This document shows positions 17,084 to 25,718 of a stretch of 64,000 bases of DNA, one piece after another. A model generated the notes under the pieces. That model made no database searches and was not told the DNA's origin. It saw only the letters and a list, made by a program, of their open reading frames with translations. The first letter of the stretch is position 1; each line of letters starts with the position of its first letter. This DNA comes from Phaeovulum sp. (GTDB lineage Bacteria; Pseudomonadota; Alphaproteobacteria; Rhodobacterales; Rhodobacteraceae), in contig NZ_JAUXPI010000002.1 of the NCBI RefSeq assembly GCF_030684035.1, forward strand, positions 1 through 64,000, in the 5' to 3' direction. The position numbers were made by a program, and so were the translations under genes.

Positions 17084-17968
17084 ATGGTCGGCAAAACGGT
17101 ATTGGTGCTGGGCGCGGGCGGAAATTTCGGCGGCGCGGCGGCGGCGGCGCTTGCGGCGGCGGGCTGGCAGGTTTCGCGCTACGCGCGCGGCACCGACATG
17201 GGCCTTGCGGCGCGGGGCGCAAGCCTTATCGTCAACGGCCTAAACCCGCCGAATTATCACGCTTGGGCGCGGCTTATACCCGAAATCACCGCTTCGGTGC
17301 TGGCGGCGGGAAGGGCAAGCGGGGCCTCGATTCTTGTGCCGGGCAATGTCTATGTGTTCGGCACTGAGCCTGGCCCCTGGGGAGCCGCCACGCCGCACCG
17401 CCCGGTGGCGCGCAAGGGGCAAGTGCGTGCCGAGATGGAGGCGCGCTACCACGAGGCGGCGGGGCGCGGCCAGAAGGTGGTGATCCTTCGCGCGGGCGAT
17501 TTCGTGGCGGCAGGCAACGCTGGAACGATATTGAATATGGTGATGCTCAAAGCCATCGCCAGGGGCCGGGTTACCGCGCTTGGCGCGCCCGAGGTGCCGC
17601 ATGCCTGGGCCGACCTTTCCGACCTCGGGCGGGCCACGGTGGCGCTGGCCGAGCAATTGCCCGCGCTACCCGCCTTCAATGACATCGGTTTTGCCGGGCT
17701 GACATTTTCGCCCGCTGATCTCGCCGCCGAGGCGGCCCGCCAGCTAAGCCGCCCGGTCGCGCTCAAACGATTTCCGTGGTGGGCGCTGCGGCTCGCGGCA
17801 CCGGTCTGGGAACTTGGACGCGAACTTTTGGAAATGCGCTACCTTTACGAGACGCCGCACAGCATTGATGGTGGCGATTTCGCCCACCTGTTGCCCGGTT
17901 TTTCGTCCAAGACACTGCCGCAGGTGGTGGCGGAGCATTTGGCGGCGCGGGGGCTCCAGGGGCGATAA
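17084..17968 (+). CDS. NAD(P)-dependent epimerase/dehydratase-like protein
   Basis: 294 residues. The N-terminal Rossmann loop VLVLGAGGNFGGAAAAALA opens an atypical extended SDR domain; NVYVFG and the lone RYHEAAG stretch replace the classical YxxxK region. There is no clear catalytic Tyr-Lys pair, so binding without classical epimerisation is possible. ATG 17084 is chosen because GGAGG lies 5 nt upstream; longer forms have no ribosome-binding site. Divergent from, and possibly controlled by, the LysR gene. Confidence 0.75.
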   Translation: MVGKTVLVLGAGGNFGGAAAAALAAAGWQVSRYARGTDMGLAARGASLIVNGLNPPNYHAWARLIPEITASVLAAGRASGASILVPGNVYVFGTEPGPWGAATPHRPVARKGQVRAEMEARYHEAAGRGQKVVILRAGDFVAAGNAGTILNMVMLKAIARGRVTALGAPEVPHAWADLSDLGRATVALAEQLPALPAFNDIGFAGLTFSPADLAAEAARQLSRPVALKRFPWWALRLAAPVWELGRELLEMRYLYETPHSIDGGDFAHLLPGFSSKTLPQVVAEHLAARGLQGR

Positions 17969-18008
17969 GCCCCACCTGCGGCGAAGGTTCCGCGCTTTCG
18001 CCCCGGCA

Positions 18009-19109
18009 TCAGGGGAAATCAATATCGACCCAAACCAGCCGGTGGCGCGAGGCGGCCTCGGCGGTTTCGGCCAGCGGCTCGCCCTGCGCAGGCCAGACCA
18101 CGCCCGAGCCGCTCACCTTCGCCGCCGCCCAGGGCAGCACATAATCGACCCGGCGGTTGCCCAGATCGCCGGTTTCCGGCCAATCCACGGTATCGCGCGC
18201 CGGATCGCCGGCCTGTGTCGCATTCGGCCCGCCCTGCGCTACGGCAGCGGCCACCCCGCCCGCGCTGGCCGGGGCGGGATCTTGCAGCGACGGATGGGCC
18301 AACAGCGCCCGCAGCGCCCCTGGCCTCCCCTCGCCATCGACCGGGTCAAGGTTCGCGTCCCCCATCAGTACCAGCGGCGCGGAGGGCGGCTGCTGCGGCA
18401 ACGCGCCTTCAAGGTAGCGCAGCCAGAACGCCGCTTCGTCGTGGTTGCGCCGCCCGTTCAGGTCTTCCGGCCCGTCAAACACCGGCGGCGTGGCCATGAA
18501 CGCCAGAACATGCAGGGTGCCGCCGCCCGGCAGCCGCAGCGGCACGTCCCAATGCCCCATGCTGGAAAGCCGCAGCGCCGCCTCGATTTCGGGCGAGAGC
18601 CCCGCGCCGGACAGCAGCGAGTCGGGCAGATCGCGCCACAGAAAGCCGCTGAAATCGCGCGCCTCGCCCGCCAGGATCGGCAGGCGGCTCAGCAGCGCCA
18701 TGCCGCCCTCGCCGGTGAATCTGCCGTAGCCCTGCGCATCGCGTGCGCCACCAAGCCGACCGTCGCCATCGAGGTCAAACCCTGTCGCCATGCCCGCATT
18801 CGGGCGCGGCGCATAGAGGTAGCCGTAGCCCGCCCCCTTCGCCGCAAGCGCCGCCTCAAGTGCACGCAGCGCCAAGAGGTCATGGTCCCAGTCGATGCCG
18901 GTCAAAAGCAGAACGTCGGGCGAAGTGGCGGCGATGATCGCGACCACAGCCGCCGCCTGCGCCGATGATCCGCGCCGAAGATCCTGCAGCAGCAGCCCAG
19001 GGCCAGCACGGCTGAGATCGGCGTTGAAGGTGGCAAACCGCAGCGTTTCGGCCTCTGCGGGCAGCGCCAGCAGGGCTGCCGCAAGACCGGCAGCCCAAAG
19101 CCGGTTCAT
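18009..19109 (-). CDS. Secreted endonuclease/exonuclease/phosphatase (EEP)-fold protein
   Basis: 366 residues with a signal peptide (1-20, ending AEA). EEP landmarks: RFATFNADLS (24-33), PDVLLLTGIDWD (64-75), GDANLDP (250-256), RRVDYVLP (319-326) and SRHRLVW (354-360). The usual metal-binding Glu of the second motif (QE) is Thr-Gly, and the usual SDH of the last is SRH, so activity may differ from classical nucleases. A Ca-loop-like DLDGDGRLGG lies at 112-121. The ATG overlaps the TGA of the upstream membrane-protein gene. Extracellular phosphodiesterase or nuclease activity is a family-based guess. Confidence 0.8.
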   Translation of the reverse strand: MNRLWAAGLAAALLALPAEAETLRFATFNADLSRAGPGLLLQDLRRGSSAQAAAVVAIIAATSPDVLLLTGIDWDHDLLALRALEAALAAKGAGYGYLYAPRPNAGMATGFDLDGDGRLGGARDAQGYGRFTGEGGMALLSRLPILAGEARDFSGFLWRDLPDSLLSGAGLSPEIEAALRLSSMGHWDVPLRLPGGGTLHVLAFMATPPVFDGPEDLNGRRNHDEAAFWLRYLEGALPQQPPSAPLVLMGDANLDPVDGEGRPGALRALLAHPSLQDPAPASAGGVAAAVAQGGPNATQAGDPARDTVDWPETGDLGNRRVDYVLPWAAAKVSGSGVVWPAQGEPLAETAEAASRHRLVWVDIDFP

Positions 19110-19939
19110 GCCGGTGCCAGCACGTCTTCGGCGCGGGTGTTGAGCTGCCGTCGCGCCTCGATCATTTCGGCTACGCGGCCCATCGCGATACCGCGCATGA
19201 ACAGGCTGGCGGGAAGGAAAGCCCAGGCAATGACGGTCCAGATCAAAGTCTGTGGTGAATCCAGCGTCACCGGCGAAAATACACTGGCGGCGGCCTTGAC
19301 CGCAGCGGGCACAAGGAACGGCAGCAGAAAGCCGAGCGCCACATTAAGCCGCGCATCACGGCGCAGCCGCGCAACAACATCCCCCCCCGCGGTGGGGTCG
19401 AAAGTCGGCAGGTTGACCCAGACATTGAAGCCGCCCGCGCTGTGCGGCCAACCCATCGTGCGCAGGATCAGAACGAAATACCCAAGCGAGGTCAGCGAGA
19501 TGACATAGGAAAGGCCGGCTGCCGAACGCACCTGTTGCAGGTGTTCCGGGCTGCTGCCTTCGGGCAGCATCAGCACCAGCAAGCGGACCGGCGAGAACGG
19601 AAAATCGATCGAGCGCGTCACCGCCGCGCCGGTCACCTCGACCAACCGGCTGAGAGCGGTGGGGTCGGTGCTGCTGCGAACCAGTGTTGAAAGCAGGAAC
19701 ACGCTGGCCAGAAGTGCCACATAGCGGATGCGGTTGAAGGGTGGCGCATCGCGGAACTCGACAAGGCCGGGATAGACCGAGGCATATTCGAAAAACGTCA
19801 GCAAGGCACCGAACAGCGCGATCAGCGCGGCGATCTGCCTGGTGTCTGGCCCCATTCCGGGCAGCATCAGCGCCGGGGTCGCAATGACCAACGCCACCAG
19901 AATGGCACGCACCAGTGCGCCTGTCAGCCGAGAGACCAC
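19106..19939 (-). CDS. Conserved hypothetical membrane protein
   Basis: 277 residues with about six membrane segments (about 10-30, 36-60, 70-88, 140-165, 195-220, 228-255) and a short polar C-terminus. No recognised domain. The start is GTG 19939. It overlaps the EEP gene by 4 nt (ATGA), so the two products are made together; a membrane partner for the exported EEP protein is possible but unproven. Confidence 0.7.
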   Translation of the reverse strand: MVSRLTGALVRAILVALVIATPALMLPGMGPDTRQIAALIALFGALLTFFEYASVYPGLVEFRDAPPFNRIRYVALLASVFLLSTLVRSSTDPTALSRLVEVTGAAVTRSIDFPFSPVRLLVLMLPEGSSPEHLQQVRSAAGLSYVISLTSLGYFVLILRTMGWPHSAGGFNVWVNLPTFDPTAGGDVVARLRRDARLNVALGFLLPFLVPAAVKAAASVFSPVTLDSPQTLIWTVIAWAFLPASLFMRGIAMGRVAEMIEARRQLNTRAEDVLAPA

Positions 19940-20145
19940 TGCCCCAACCCTTTGCCTTGCACGGAGCCGATACGATGCCGGACCCCTTGTGCCGTTTCTT
20001 TTCCGCCAATTGTGGCGGTCTGCCTCATTCTCGCCATGAAAATGCCCGTTTTGCTTTGCTGTGGCAACATCTTGTTAACTATGGCGTTTCCAATGGGGCT
20101 TTTTCACGAAGGAACTGGTGCGGCTTTGCATCAAATTTGGCTCAA
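19940..20145. other. Upstream region of the membrane-protein/EEP operon
   Basis: No gene seen. CCGCCA (20003-20008) and TGGCGG (20013-20018) form a 6-bp inverted repeat with a 4-nt gap about 65 nt upstream of the GTG start at 19939. AT-richer sequence around 20060-20085 (including GTTAAC) may hold the promoter. Confidence 0.3.
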
Positions 20146-20182
20146 GAAAAAGGCCGCCTTGATCGTTTCCGGTCAGGCGGCC
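20146..20182 (-). terminator. Intrinsic terminator of leuCD
   Basis: On the minus strand, 25 nt after the leuD stop codon: GGCCGCCTGA, a loop of about 10 nt, then TCAAGGCGGCC (one bulged A) and five T. A strong rho-independent terminator. Confidence 0.8.
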
Positions 20183-20207
20183 CAAGATGTTGTGGATAAA
20201 CGGGTTT

Positions 20208-20813
20208 TCAGACCCAGGGTCGCGATTGCGCCGCAGTGGCCTCAAAGCTGTCGATGGCGCGCACTTTTTCCAGCGTCAGGCCGATATCGTCGAGCCCGTT
20301 GAGCAGGCAGTGCTTCTTGAAGGCATCGACCTCGAAGGGAAACACCTGCCCGTCGGAACTGGCCACCGTCTGCGCGGCAAGGTCAACGGTCATGCGGGCG
20401 TTGGCACCCTTGCGGGCGTCTTCCATCAGCACGGCAACCGCCTCGCGGGGCAGCACGATCGGCAGGATGCCGTTCTTGAAGCAGTTGTTGAAGAAGATGT
20501 CGGCAAAGCTGGTGGAGATCACTGCCCGGATGCCGAAATCCAGAAGCGCCCATGGCGCATGTTCGCGCGAGGAACCGCAGCCGAAGTTGTCGCCCGCAAC
20601 GAGGATCTCGGTCTTGCGATAGGCAGGCTGGTTGAGCACGAAGCCGGGTATCTCGGCCCCGTCCTGGGTATAGCGCATTTCGTCGAACAGGTTCTTGCCC
20701 AGCCCGGTGCGGGCGATGGTTTTGAGAAACTGCTTGGGAATGATCATGTCGGTGTCGATGTTGACGAGCGGCATGGGGGCCGCGATGCCGGTGAGGGTGG
20801 TGAATTTCTGCAT
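20208..20813 (-). CDS. leuD: 3-isopropylmalate dehydratase small subunit
   Basis: 201 residues; swivel subunit of isopropylmalate isomerase (second step of leucine synthesis), partner of LeuC. Key motifs: [31 protein letters not shown] and [19 protein letters not shown] 20813 shares one base with the leuC stop (TGATG), giving coupled translation and the expected 1:1 subunit ratio. A terminator follows. Confidence 0.96.
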   Translation of the reverse strand: MQKFTTLTGIAAPMPLVNIDTDMIIPKQFLKTIARTGLGKNLFDEMRYTQDGAEIPGFVLNQPAYRKTEILVAGDNFGCGSSREHAPWALLDFGIRAVISTSFADIFFNNCFKNGILPIVLPREAVAVLMEDARKGANARMTVDLAAQTVASSDGQVFPFEVDAFKKHCLLNGLDDIGLTLEKVRAIDSFEATAAQSRPWV

Positions 20814-22222
20814 CACATCATCTCCCTTACATCCGTCAGCCGCCCGGTGATCGCCGCCGCGGCCGCCATTGCGGGGGAAAGCAGGTGGGTGCGCCCGCCC
20901 CGGCCTTGGCGGCCTTCGAAGTTGCGGTTGCTGGTTGCCGCGCAGCGTTCGCCGGGGGCAAGCTGGTCGGGGTTCATCGCCAGGCACATCGAGCAGCCTG
21001 CCAGCCGCCATTCCATGCCCGCGTCGATGAAAATCTGCGCCAGCCCCTCTTCCTCGGCCTGCGCGCGCACCAGGCCGGAGCCCGGCACCACCATGGCGCG
21101 CATCCCCTCCTTGATCTTCCTGCCCTTGAGAATCGCGGCGGCGGCGCGCAGGTCTTCGATGCGGCCGTTGGTGCAGGAGCCGATGAATACGGTATCGATC
21201 TTGATGTCGGTCAGCTTCATCCCCGGCGTCAGGCCCATGTAATCAAGGCTGCGCTGCGCCGCCTCGACCTTGCCGCCGGAAAAGTCGGAAGGCGCGGGCA
21301 CCACGCCGGTGATCGGCAGCACGTCTTCGGGGCTGGTGCCCCAGGTCACGACCGGGGCGATGTCTTCGCCTTTCAGCGTCACCACCTTGTCGAAATGTGC
21401 GCCGGGGTCGGTTTTCAGGGTTTTCCACCAGTTGAGCGCGGCTTCCCACTGGGCACCTTTCGGCGCATGCGGGCGGCCCATGACATAGGCAAAGGTCTTC
21501 TCATCGGGGGCAATCAGCCCGGCGCGCGCGCCGCCCTCGATCGCCATGTTGCAGACCGTCATGCGGCCTTCCATCGAAAGGTCTTCAATGGCAGTGCCGC
21601 AGTATTCGATCACATGGCCGGTGCCGCCCGCGGTGCCGGTCGCGCCGATCACGCTGAGCGTGATGTCTTTCGCGGTGACGCCGGGGCTGAGGTGGCCGGT
21701 GATTTCCACCTTCATGTTGCGCGATTTCTTCTGGATCAGCGTCTGCGTGGCCAGAACATGCTCAACCTCCGAGGTGCCGATGCCATGGGCGAGCGCGCCG
21801 AAGGCACCGTGGGTGGCGGTGTGGCTGTCGCCGCAGACCACGGTCATGCCCGGCAGGGTCCAGCCCTGTTCGGGGCCGACGATATGGACGATACCCTGGC
21901 GCACATCGGAAACCGGGTAATAGACCACGCCGAAATCGCGGGCGTTCCGATCAAGCGCGTCAACCTGAATGCGGCTTTCCTCGTTGGCGATCACCCCCGA
22001 AACGCGGTCAAGCGTGGTCGGCACGTTGTGATCTGGCACGGCGATGGTCTTTTCGGGCGCGCGCACCTTGCGACCGGCAAGGCGCAGCCCTTCGAAGGCT
22101 TGCGGGCTTGTGACTTCGTGGACGAGGTGGCGGTCGATATAAAGCAGGCAGGTGCCGTCGTCCGAGGTGGAAACGACATGGGCATCCCAGATCTTGTCAT
22201 AGAGGGTTTTCGGGCCGGTCAT
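20813..22222 (-). CDS. leuC: 3-isopropylmalate dehydratase large subunit
   Basis: 469 residues from ATG 22222, aconitase-type [4Fe-4S] enzyme. The product starts [13 protein letters not shown]; the substrate region VPDHNVPTT and [20 protein letters not shown] are present; cluster cysteines lie in GSCTNGR and [12 protein letters not shown]. Upstream in-frame codons exist up to 22330 but lack similarity to LeuC. A 294-nt upstream region separates it from the divergent rsfS gene. Confidence 0.96.
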   Translation of the reverse strand: MTGPKTLYDKIWDAHVVSTSDDGTCLLYIDRHLVHEVTSPQAFEGLRLAGRKVRAPEKTIAVPDHNVPTTLDRVSGVIANEESRIQVDALDRNARDFGVVYYPVSDVRQGIVHIVGPEQGWTLPGMTVVCGDSHTATHGAFGALAHGIGTSEVEHVLATQTLIQKKSRNMKVEITGHLSPGVTAKDITLSVIGATGTAGGTGHVIEYCGTAIEDLSMEGRMTVCNMAIEGGARAGLIAPDEKTFAYVMGRPHAPKGAQWEAALNWWKTLKTDPGAHFDKVVTLKGEDIAPVVTWGTSPEDVLPITGVVPAPSDFSGGKVEAAQRSLDYMGLTPGMKLTDIKIDTVFIGSCTNGRIEDLRAAAAILKGRKIKEGMRAMVVPGSGLVRAQAEEEGLAQIFIDAGMEWRLAGCSMCLAMNPDQLAPGERCAATSNRNFEGRQGRGGRTHLLSPAMAAAAAITGRLTDVREMM

Positions 22223-22516
22223 GGCAAACTCGCTAGCTGGCGGAATGGGGAAACGGGCGGCATGGGCTGGGCCGCGGCCGCCGATCAGGCGCGCGCGGGT
22301 ATCGCTCGGCTTTCGCCGAAAAACCGCCACGGCAGGCGGGCGCGGTCATCCATGTCGAAAAAGCGGATCATAGGGGCGTCATACGCGGGATCGGACTTGC
22401 AGGCAATATGCGGCGGGGCTTGCGGTGGCGGCACCGGCCCTGTATCGGGGCCGGTCCCCGGTGGTTGAGATTCCGCCCCCTCGATGCTAGCTGTGGGGCG
22501 AGCCTTGCGCCGGGAA
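22223..22516. other. Divergent leuC/rsfS upstream region
   Basis: No established gene. On the minus strand a 28-codon frame (22371 to 22285) starts [18 protein letters not shown] and ends before leuC; it has a single Leu codon, so it is not a classical leucine leader peptide, and no Shine-Dalgarno precedes it. I list it as a note rather than as a gene. Confidence 0.3.
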
Positions 22517-22960
22517 ATGTCGGCGCGCTTCCAGGAGGACCCGGTTCTGACCCATTCTGACCCTGCGACCGGCTTGCCGGTCGGGCCGCGCCCGGCGCAT
22601 GCCGCTGCCGACTATACTTCCGCCGATCTCTTGGCCCTCGTGATCGCCTCGATCGAGGACGACAAGGCCGAGGAGGTGGTCGAGATCGACCTGCGCGGGC
22701 GATCGTCGATCGCCGATTACATGGTCGTCTGTTCGGGCCGCTCGTCGCGGCAGGTGGCGGCGATTGCGGACAAGCTGATGGACCGGCTGAAGGCCGAGCT
22801 TGGGCTGATCTGCCGGGTCGAGGGCAAGGAGCAGGGCGACTGGGTTCTGATCGACGCGGGCGAGGTGATCGTGCACGTTTTCCGGCCCGAGGTGCGCGAG
22901 TTCTACCAGCTTGAGAAGATGTGGCTGGGCCAGCCCGCACCGGGGCCGGGCCTAGGCTGA
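22517..22960 (+). CDS. rsfS: Ribosome silencing factor
   Basis: 147 residues from ATG 22517 (ATG 22484 is possible; neither has a clear Shine-Dalgarno). The RsfS/Iojap domain spans about 35-137: [59 protein letters not shown] and [15 protein letters not shown]. The protein binds ribosomal protein uL14 and blocks subunit joining when nutrients are low. The stop overlaps the rlmH start (TGATG). Confidence 0.94.
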   Translation: MSARFQEDPVLTHSDPATGLPVGPRPAHAAADYTSADLLALVIASIEDDKAEEVVEIDLRGRSSIADYMVVCSGRSSRQVAAIADKLMDRLKAELGLICRVEGKEQGDWVLIDAGEVIVHVFRPEVREFYQLEKMWLGQPAPGPGLG

Positions 22961-23430
22961 TGCGGGTTCAGGTCTGCGCTGTCGGGCGGCTTCGCGCCGG
23001 GCCGGAGGCGGTGCTGATCACGGATTATCTTGACAGGTTCGGCAAGACCGGGCGCGGGCTGGGTCTTGGCCCGGCGCAGGTGATCGAGGTTGAGGACAAG
23101 AAGGGAGGCGGCATCGAGGCCGAGGCGGCGCTTCTGGAACGGGCGGTGCCGGGCGGGGCCTTGCTGGTGGCGCTGGATGAGCGCGGCGCGGTGCTGAGCT
23201 CGCCCGAATTCGCCGCGAAACTGGCGGGCTGGCGCGACGCGGGGCAGCAGGACCTGGCGTTTGTGATTGGCGGCGCGGACGGGCTTGCGCCGGGGTTGCG
23301 GGAGCGGGCCGATTTTTCGTTGAGTTTCGGAAGCATGGTCTGGCCGCATCTGCTGGCGCGGGTGATGCTGGCCGAACAGCTTTACCGGGCGGCGACGATA
23401 CTGGCGGGCGGTCCTTACCACCGGGCCTGA
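22960..23430 (+). CDS. rlmH: 23S rRNA (pseudouridine(1915)-N3)-methyltransferase
   Basis: 156 residues, SPOUT-class methyltransferase acting on the 70S ribosome in helix 69. Conserved parts: [18 protein letters not shown], the knot segment FVIGGADGL and the C-terminus [14 protein letters not shown]...PYHRA. It starts at the stop codon of rsfS, a linkage conserved very widely in bacteria. Confidence 0.95.
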   Translation: MRVQVCAVGRLRAGPEAVLITDYLDRFGKTGRGLGLGPAQVIEVEDKKGGGIEAEAALLERAVPGGALLVALDERGAVLSSPEFAAKLAGWRDAGQQDLAFVIGGADGLAPGLRERADFSLSFGSMVWPHLLARVMLAEQLYRAATILAGGPYHRA

Positions 23431-23481
23431 ATAACACGCGTGTTATCTTGATCAAGTCACTGATATTACACAATAAATCAG
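23431..23481. promoter_or_regulatory. AT-rich region with three stacked palindromes
   Basis: Directly after the rlmH stop comes ATAACACGCGTGTTAT (23431-23446), a perfect 16-bp palindrome; next CTTGATCAAG (23447-23456), a perfect 10-bp palindrome; then CTGAT (23460-23464) and ATCAG (23477-23481), an inverted repeat with 12 nt between. The area is much richer in AT than its surroundings, and TTGATC with ACAATA at a 16-nt spacing could be a promoter. It may control the lipoprotein gene at 23663. Function is inferred. Confidence 0.45.
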
Positions 23482-23662
23482 ATTTCATTAAGGATTTGGC
23501 AAGGCTTGGCCCTGCTGCGGCTGCGTCCTTATGACACCTTCGCCGCGCTGGCCATCGACCCTGCCGGGGCGCACAATCCGGCTGCTGGCGATGGTACCAG
23601 CAGGCCCGCCGCGAGCCGCGCTTTGCCCCGGCGGGAAGTTGCGCGCGAAGGAGTCCGTGGCG

Positions 23663-24094
23663 ATGAAAAAGCTTCTGTTGATTCTGGTGTTGGCTCTGTC
23701 TGCCTGTGCGACCGTGCCCAATACCTTTGGCACGATGATTCCCGGCACCCTGACCTCGCTTCGCGATGGCACGGTGCTGCCGATGCAGATCGAGGTGACC
23801 TATGGCAGCGGCAAGATCACCGCCACCGATCCGCGTAACGGCGAGGTTTTTGCGGGCACCTATACCGCGATGATGGAAACCCAGGTGCTGCAACATTCGC
23901 AGCAGACCTTCCTCGGGCCGCAGGTGACCGGGCAGACGGTGCAGACCAGCGGTCTGGCGACCGGGTCGGCGGTGCTGGTGGGCAACAAGGGCCATGTGAT
24001 GAACGTGACGATGAAAATTCAGCCGGGCAATCCGCCGCACGGGTTCGGCGAGGCCACCGACAACCGCGGCCAGAAATACAACCTGCAGTTCTGA
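23663..24094 (+). CDS. Small lipoprotein of unknown function
   Basis: 143 residues. The lipobox LSAC (Cys15) after KKLLLILVLAL marks a lipoprotein. The mature part is beta-rich with Thr/Gly (PGTLTSLRDGTVLPMQIEVT; GEVFAGTYTAMMETQ) and no known domain that I can name. GAAGGAG precedes ATG 23663 by about 9 nt. It stands alone between rlmH and gpmI; its distant AT-rich upstream region suggests separate regulation. The sequence 23482-23662 shows no gene. Confidence 0.75.
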   Translation: MKKLLLILVLALSACATVPNTFGTMIPGTLTSLRDGTVLPMQIEVTYGSGKITATDPRNGEVFAGTYTAMMETQVLQHSQQTFLGPQVTGQTVQTSGLATGSAVLVGNKGHVMNVTMKIQPGNPPHGFGEATDNRGQKYNLQF

Positions 24095-24197
24095 TCGCCG
24101 CCGGGCTGTCTCGGGTATTTCTGCGAGGAGAAAGCGCGGGCGGTTGCCGCGCCGGGGTGGGGCGGGTAAAAGGGCGCGAGTTCTGAAGGAGCGCCCC

Positions 24198-25718
24198 ATG
24201 GCCACGCCGAAACCCGTTGTCTTGTGCATTCTTGATGGCTGGGGCGTGCGGGCCGAGCGGCGCGGCAACGCGCCCTTGCTGGCCGAGACGCCGAATTTTG
24301 ACCGCATTATCGCCACCTGCCCCAGTGCAACGCTGATAACCCATGGCCACGATGTGGGGCTGCCTGCGGGGCAGATGGGCAATTCGGAGGTCGGGCACAC
24401 CAACATCGGCGCGGGCCGGGTGGTGGCGATGGACCTTGGCGCGATCGATCTGGCGATCGAGGATGGCAGCTTTTACCGCAATGCGGCGCTTCTGGCCTTC
24501 GTTGCCGCGCTGAAGGCGTCGGGCGGCACCGCGCATCTGATGGGGGTCATCTCGGATGGCGGCGTGCATGGGCATATCAGCCATGTTCTGGCTGCCGTCC
24601 GCGCCATTGCCGGGGCCGGGGTGCCGGTGGCGCTGCACGCGATCACCGACGGGCGCGACGTTGCCCCCAGTTCGGCCGGCGGGTTCATCGCCGATCTGCT
24701 GGCAGGTCTGCCCGAGGGCGCAAAGGTGGCAACGGTGATTGGCCGCTACTGGGCGATGGACCGTGACAAGCGCTGGGACCGGGTGGCGCGGGCCAGCGCG
24801 GCGATGCTGCGCGGCGAGGGCGCGGCGGCGGCGGATGCCGGGGCGGCGGTGGCGGCGGCCTATGCGCGCGGCGAAACCGATGAGTTCATCGCGCCTTCGG
24901 TGCTGGCAGATTATCGCGGGGCGCGCGATGGCGACGGCTTTTTCTGCCTCAACTTCCGCGCCGACCGGGCCCGCGAGATTCTGGCGGCGCTGGCCGAGCC
25001 GGGGTTTTCGGCCTATGCCGTGGGGGCGCGGCCAAAATGGGCGGCGCTTTTGGGGATGGTCGATTATTCGTCGGCGCATGATGCCTATATGCGCGCCGCC
25101 TACCCCAAGCAGGTGATCGTGAACACGCTGGGCGAATGGGTGGCAAAGCACGGGTTGCGGCAGTTCCGGCTGGCGGAAACCGAGAAATACCCGCATGTGA
25201 CGTTCTTCCTTAACGGCGGGCGCGAGGTGCCGGAGGCGGGCGAGGCGCGCTACATGGCCGCTTCGCCCAAGGTGGCCACCTATGATTTGCAACCCGAAAT
25301 GTCGGCCCCCGAAGTGACCGACCATTTCGTGGCGGCGATTGGCGCGGGCTATGATCTGATCGTCGTCAACTATGCCAACCCGGATATGGTGGGCCATACC
25401 GGCAGCCTGCCCGCCGCGATTGCCGCCTGCGAAGAGATCGACCGCGATCTGGGCCGGGTGCTCGGCGCACTGGAGGCGGCGGGCGGGGCGATGGTGCTGA
25501 CCGCCGACCATGGCAACTGCGAAACCATGATCGACCCGGTGACCGGCGGGCCGCATACCGCGCATACCACCAACCCGGTGCCGGTGGTGCTGATCGGCGG
25601 GCCGCCGGGGGCGAGGCTTCGCAGCGGTCGGCTTGCCGACCTTGCGCCGACGCTGCTGGAGCTGATGGGCCTGCCGTTGCCGCCCGAGATGACCGGGCAA
25701 AGCCTGATCGTGCAGTGA
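24198..25718 (+). CDS. gpmI: 2,3-bisphosphoglycerate-independent phosphoglycerate mutase
   Basis: 506 residues; interconverts 3- and 2-phosphoglycerate with two Mn ions and a phosphoserine. Visible: LCILDGWGVR (Asp13), QMGNSEVGHTNIGAG (phosphoserine Ser63), ITDGRDVAP, GRYWAMDRDKRWDR and the C-terminal metal site MVLTADHGNCE with TAHTTNPVP. AAGGAG precedes ATG 24198. First gene of the gpmI-envC-ctpA-rppH series; the stop overlaps the envC start. Confidence 0.97.
   Translation: MATPKPVVLCILDGWGVRAERRGNAPLLAETPNFDRIIATCPSATLITHGHDVGLPAGQMGNSEVGHTNIGAGRVVAMDLGAIDLAIEDGSFYRNAALLAFVAALKASGGTAHLMGVISDGGVHGHISHVLAAVRAIAGAGVPVALHAITDGRDVAPSSAGGFIADLLAGLPEGAKVATVIGRYWAMDRDKRWDRVARASAAMLRGEGAAAADAGAAVAAAYARGETDEFIAPSVLADYRGARDGDGFFCLNFRADRAREILAALAEPGFSAYAVGARPKWAALLGMVDYSSAHDAYMRAAYPKQVIVNTLGEWVAKHGLRQFRLAETEKYPHVTFFLNGGREVPEAGEARYMAASPKVATYDLQPEMSAPEVTDHFVAAIGAGYDLIVVNYANPDMVGHTGSLPAAIAACEEIDRDLGRVLGALEAAGGAMVLTADHGNCETMIDPVTGGPHTAHTTNPVPVVLIGGPPGARLRSGRLADLAPTLLELMGLPLPPEMTGQSLIVQ

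Noticed and set aside
22285-22371. Leucine leader peptide for leuC attenuation
   Set aside because: Only one Leu codon, no ribosome-binding site, and no terminator hairpin between it and leuC.
23447-23456. CTTGATCAAG as an FNR or Dnr/NnrR box
   Set aside because: The consensus needs four bases between TTGAT and ATCAA; here the halves overlap, so only the palindrome is reported.
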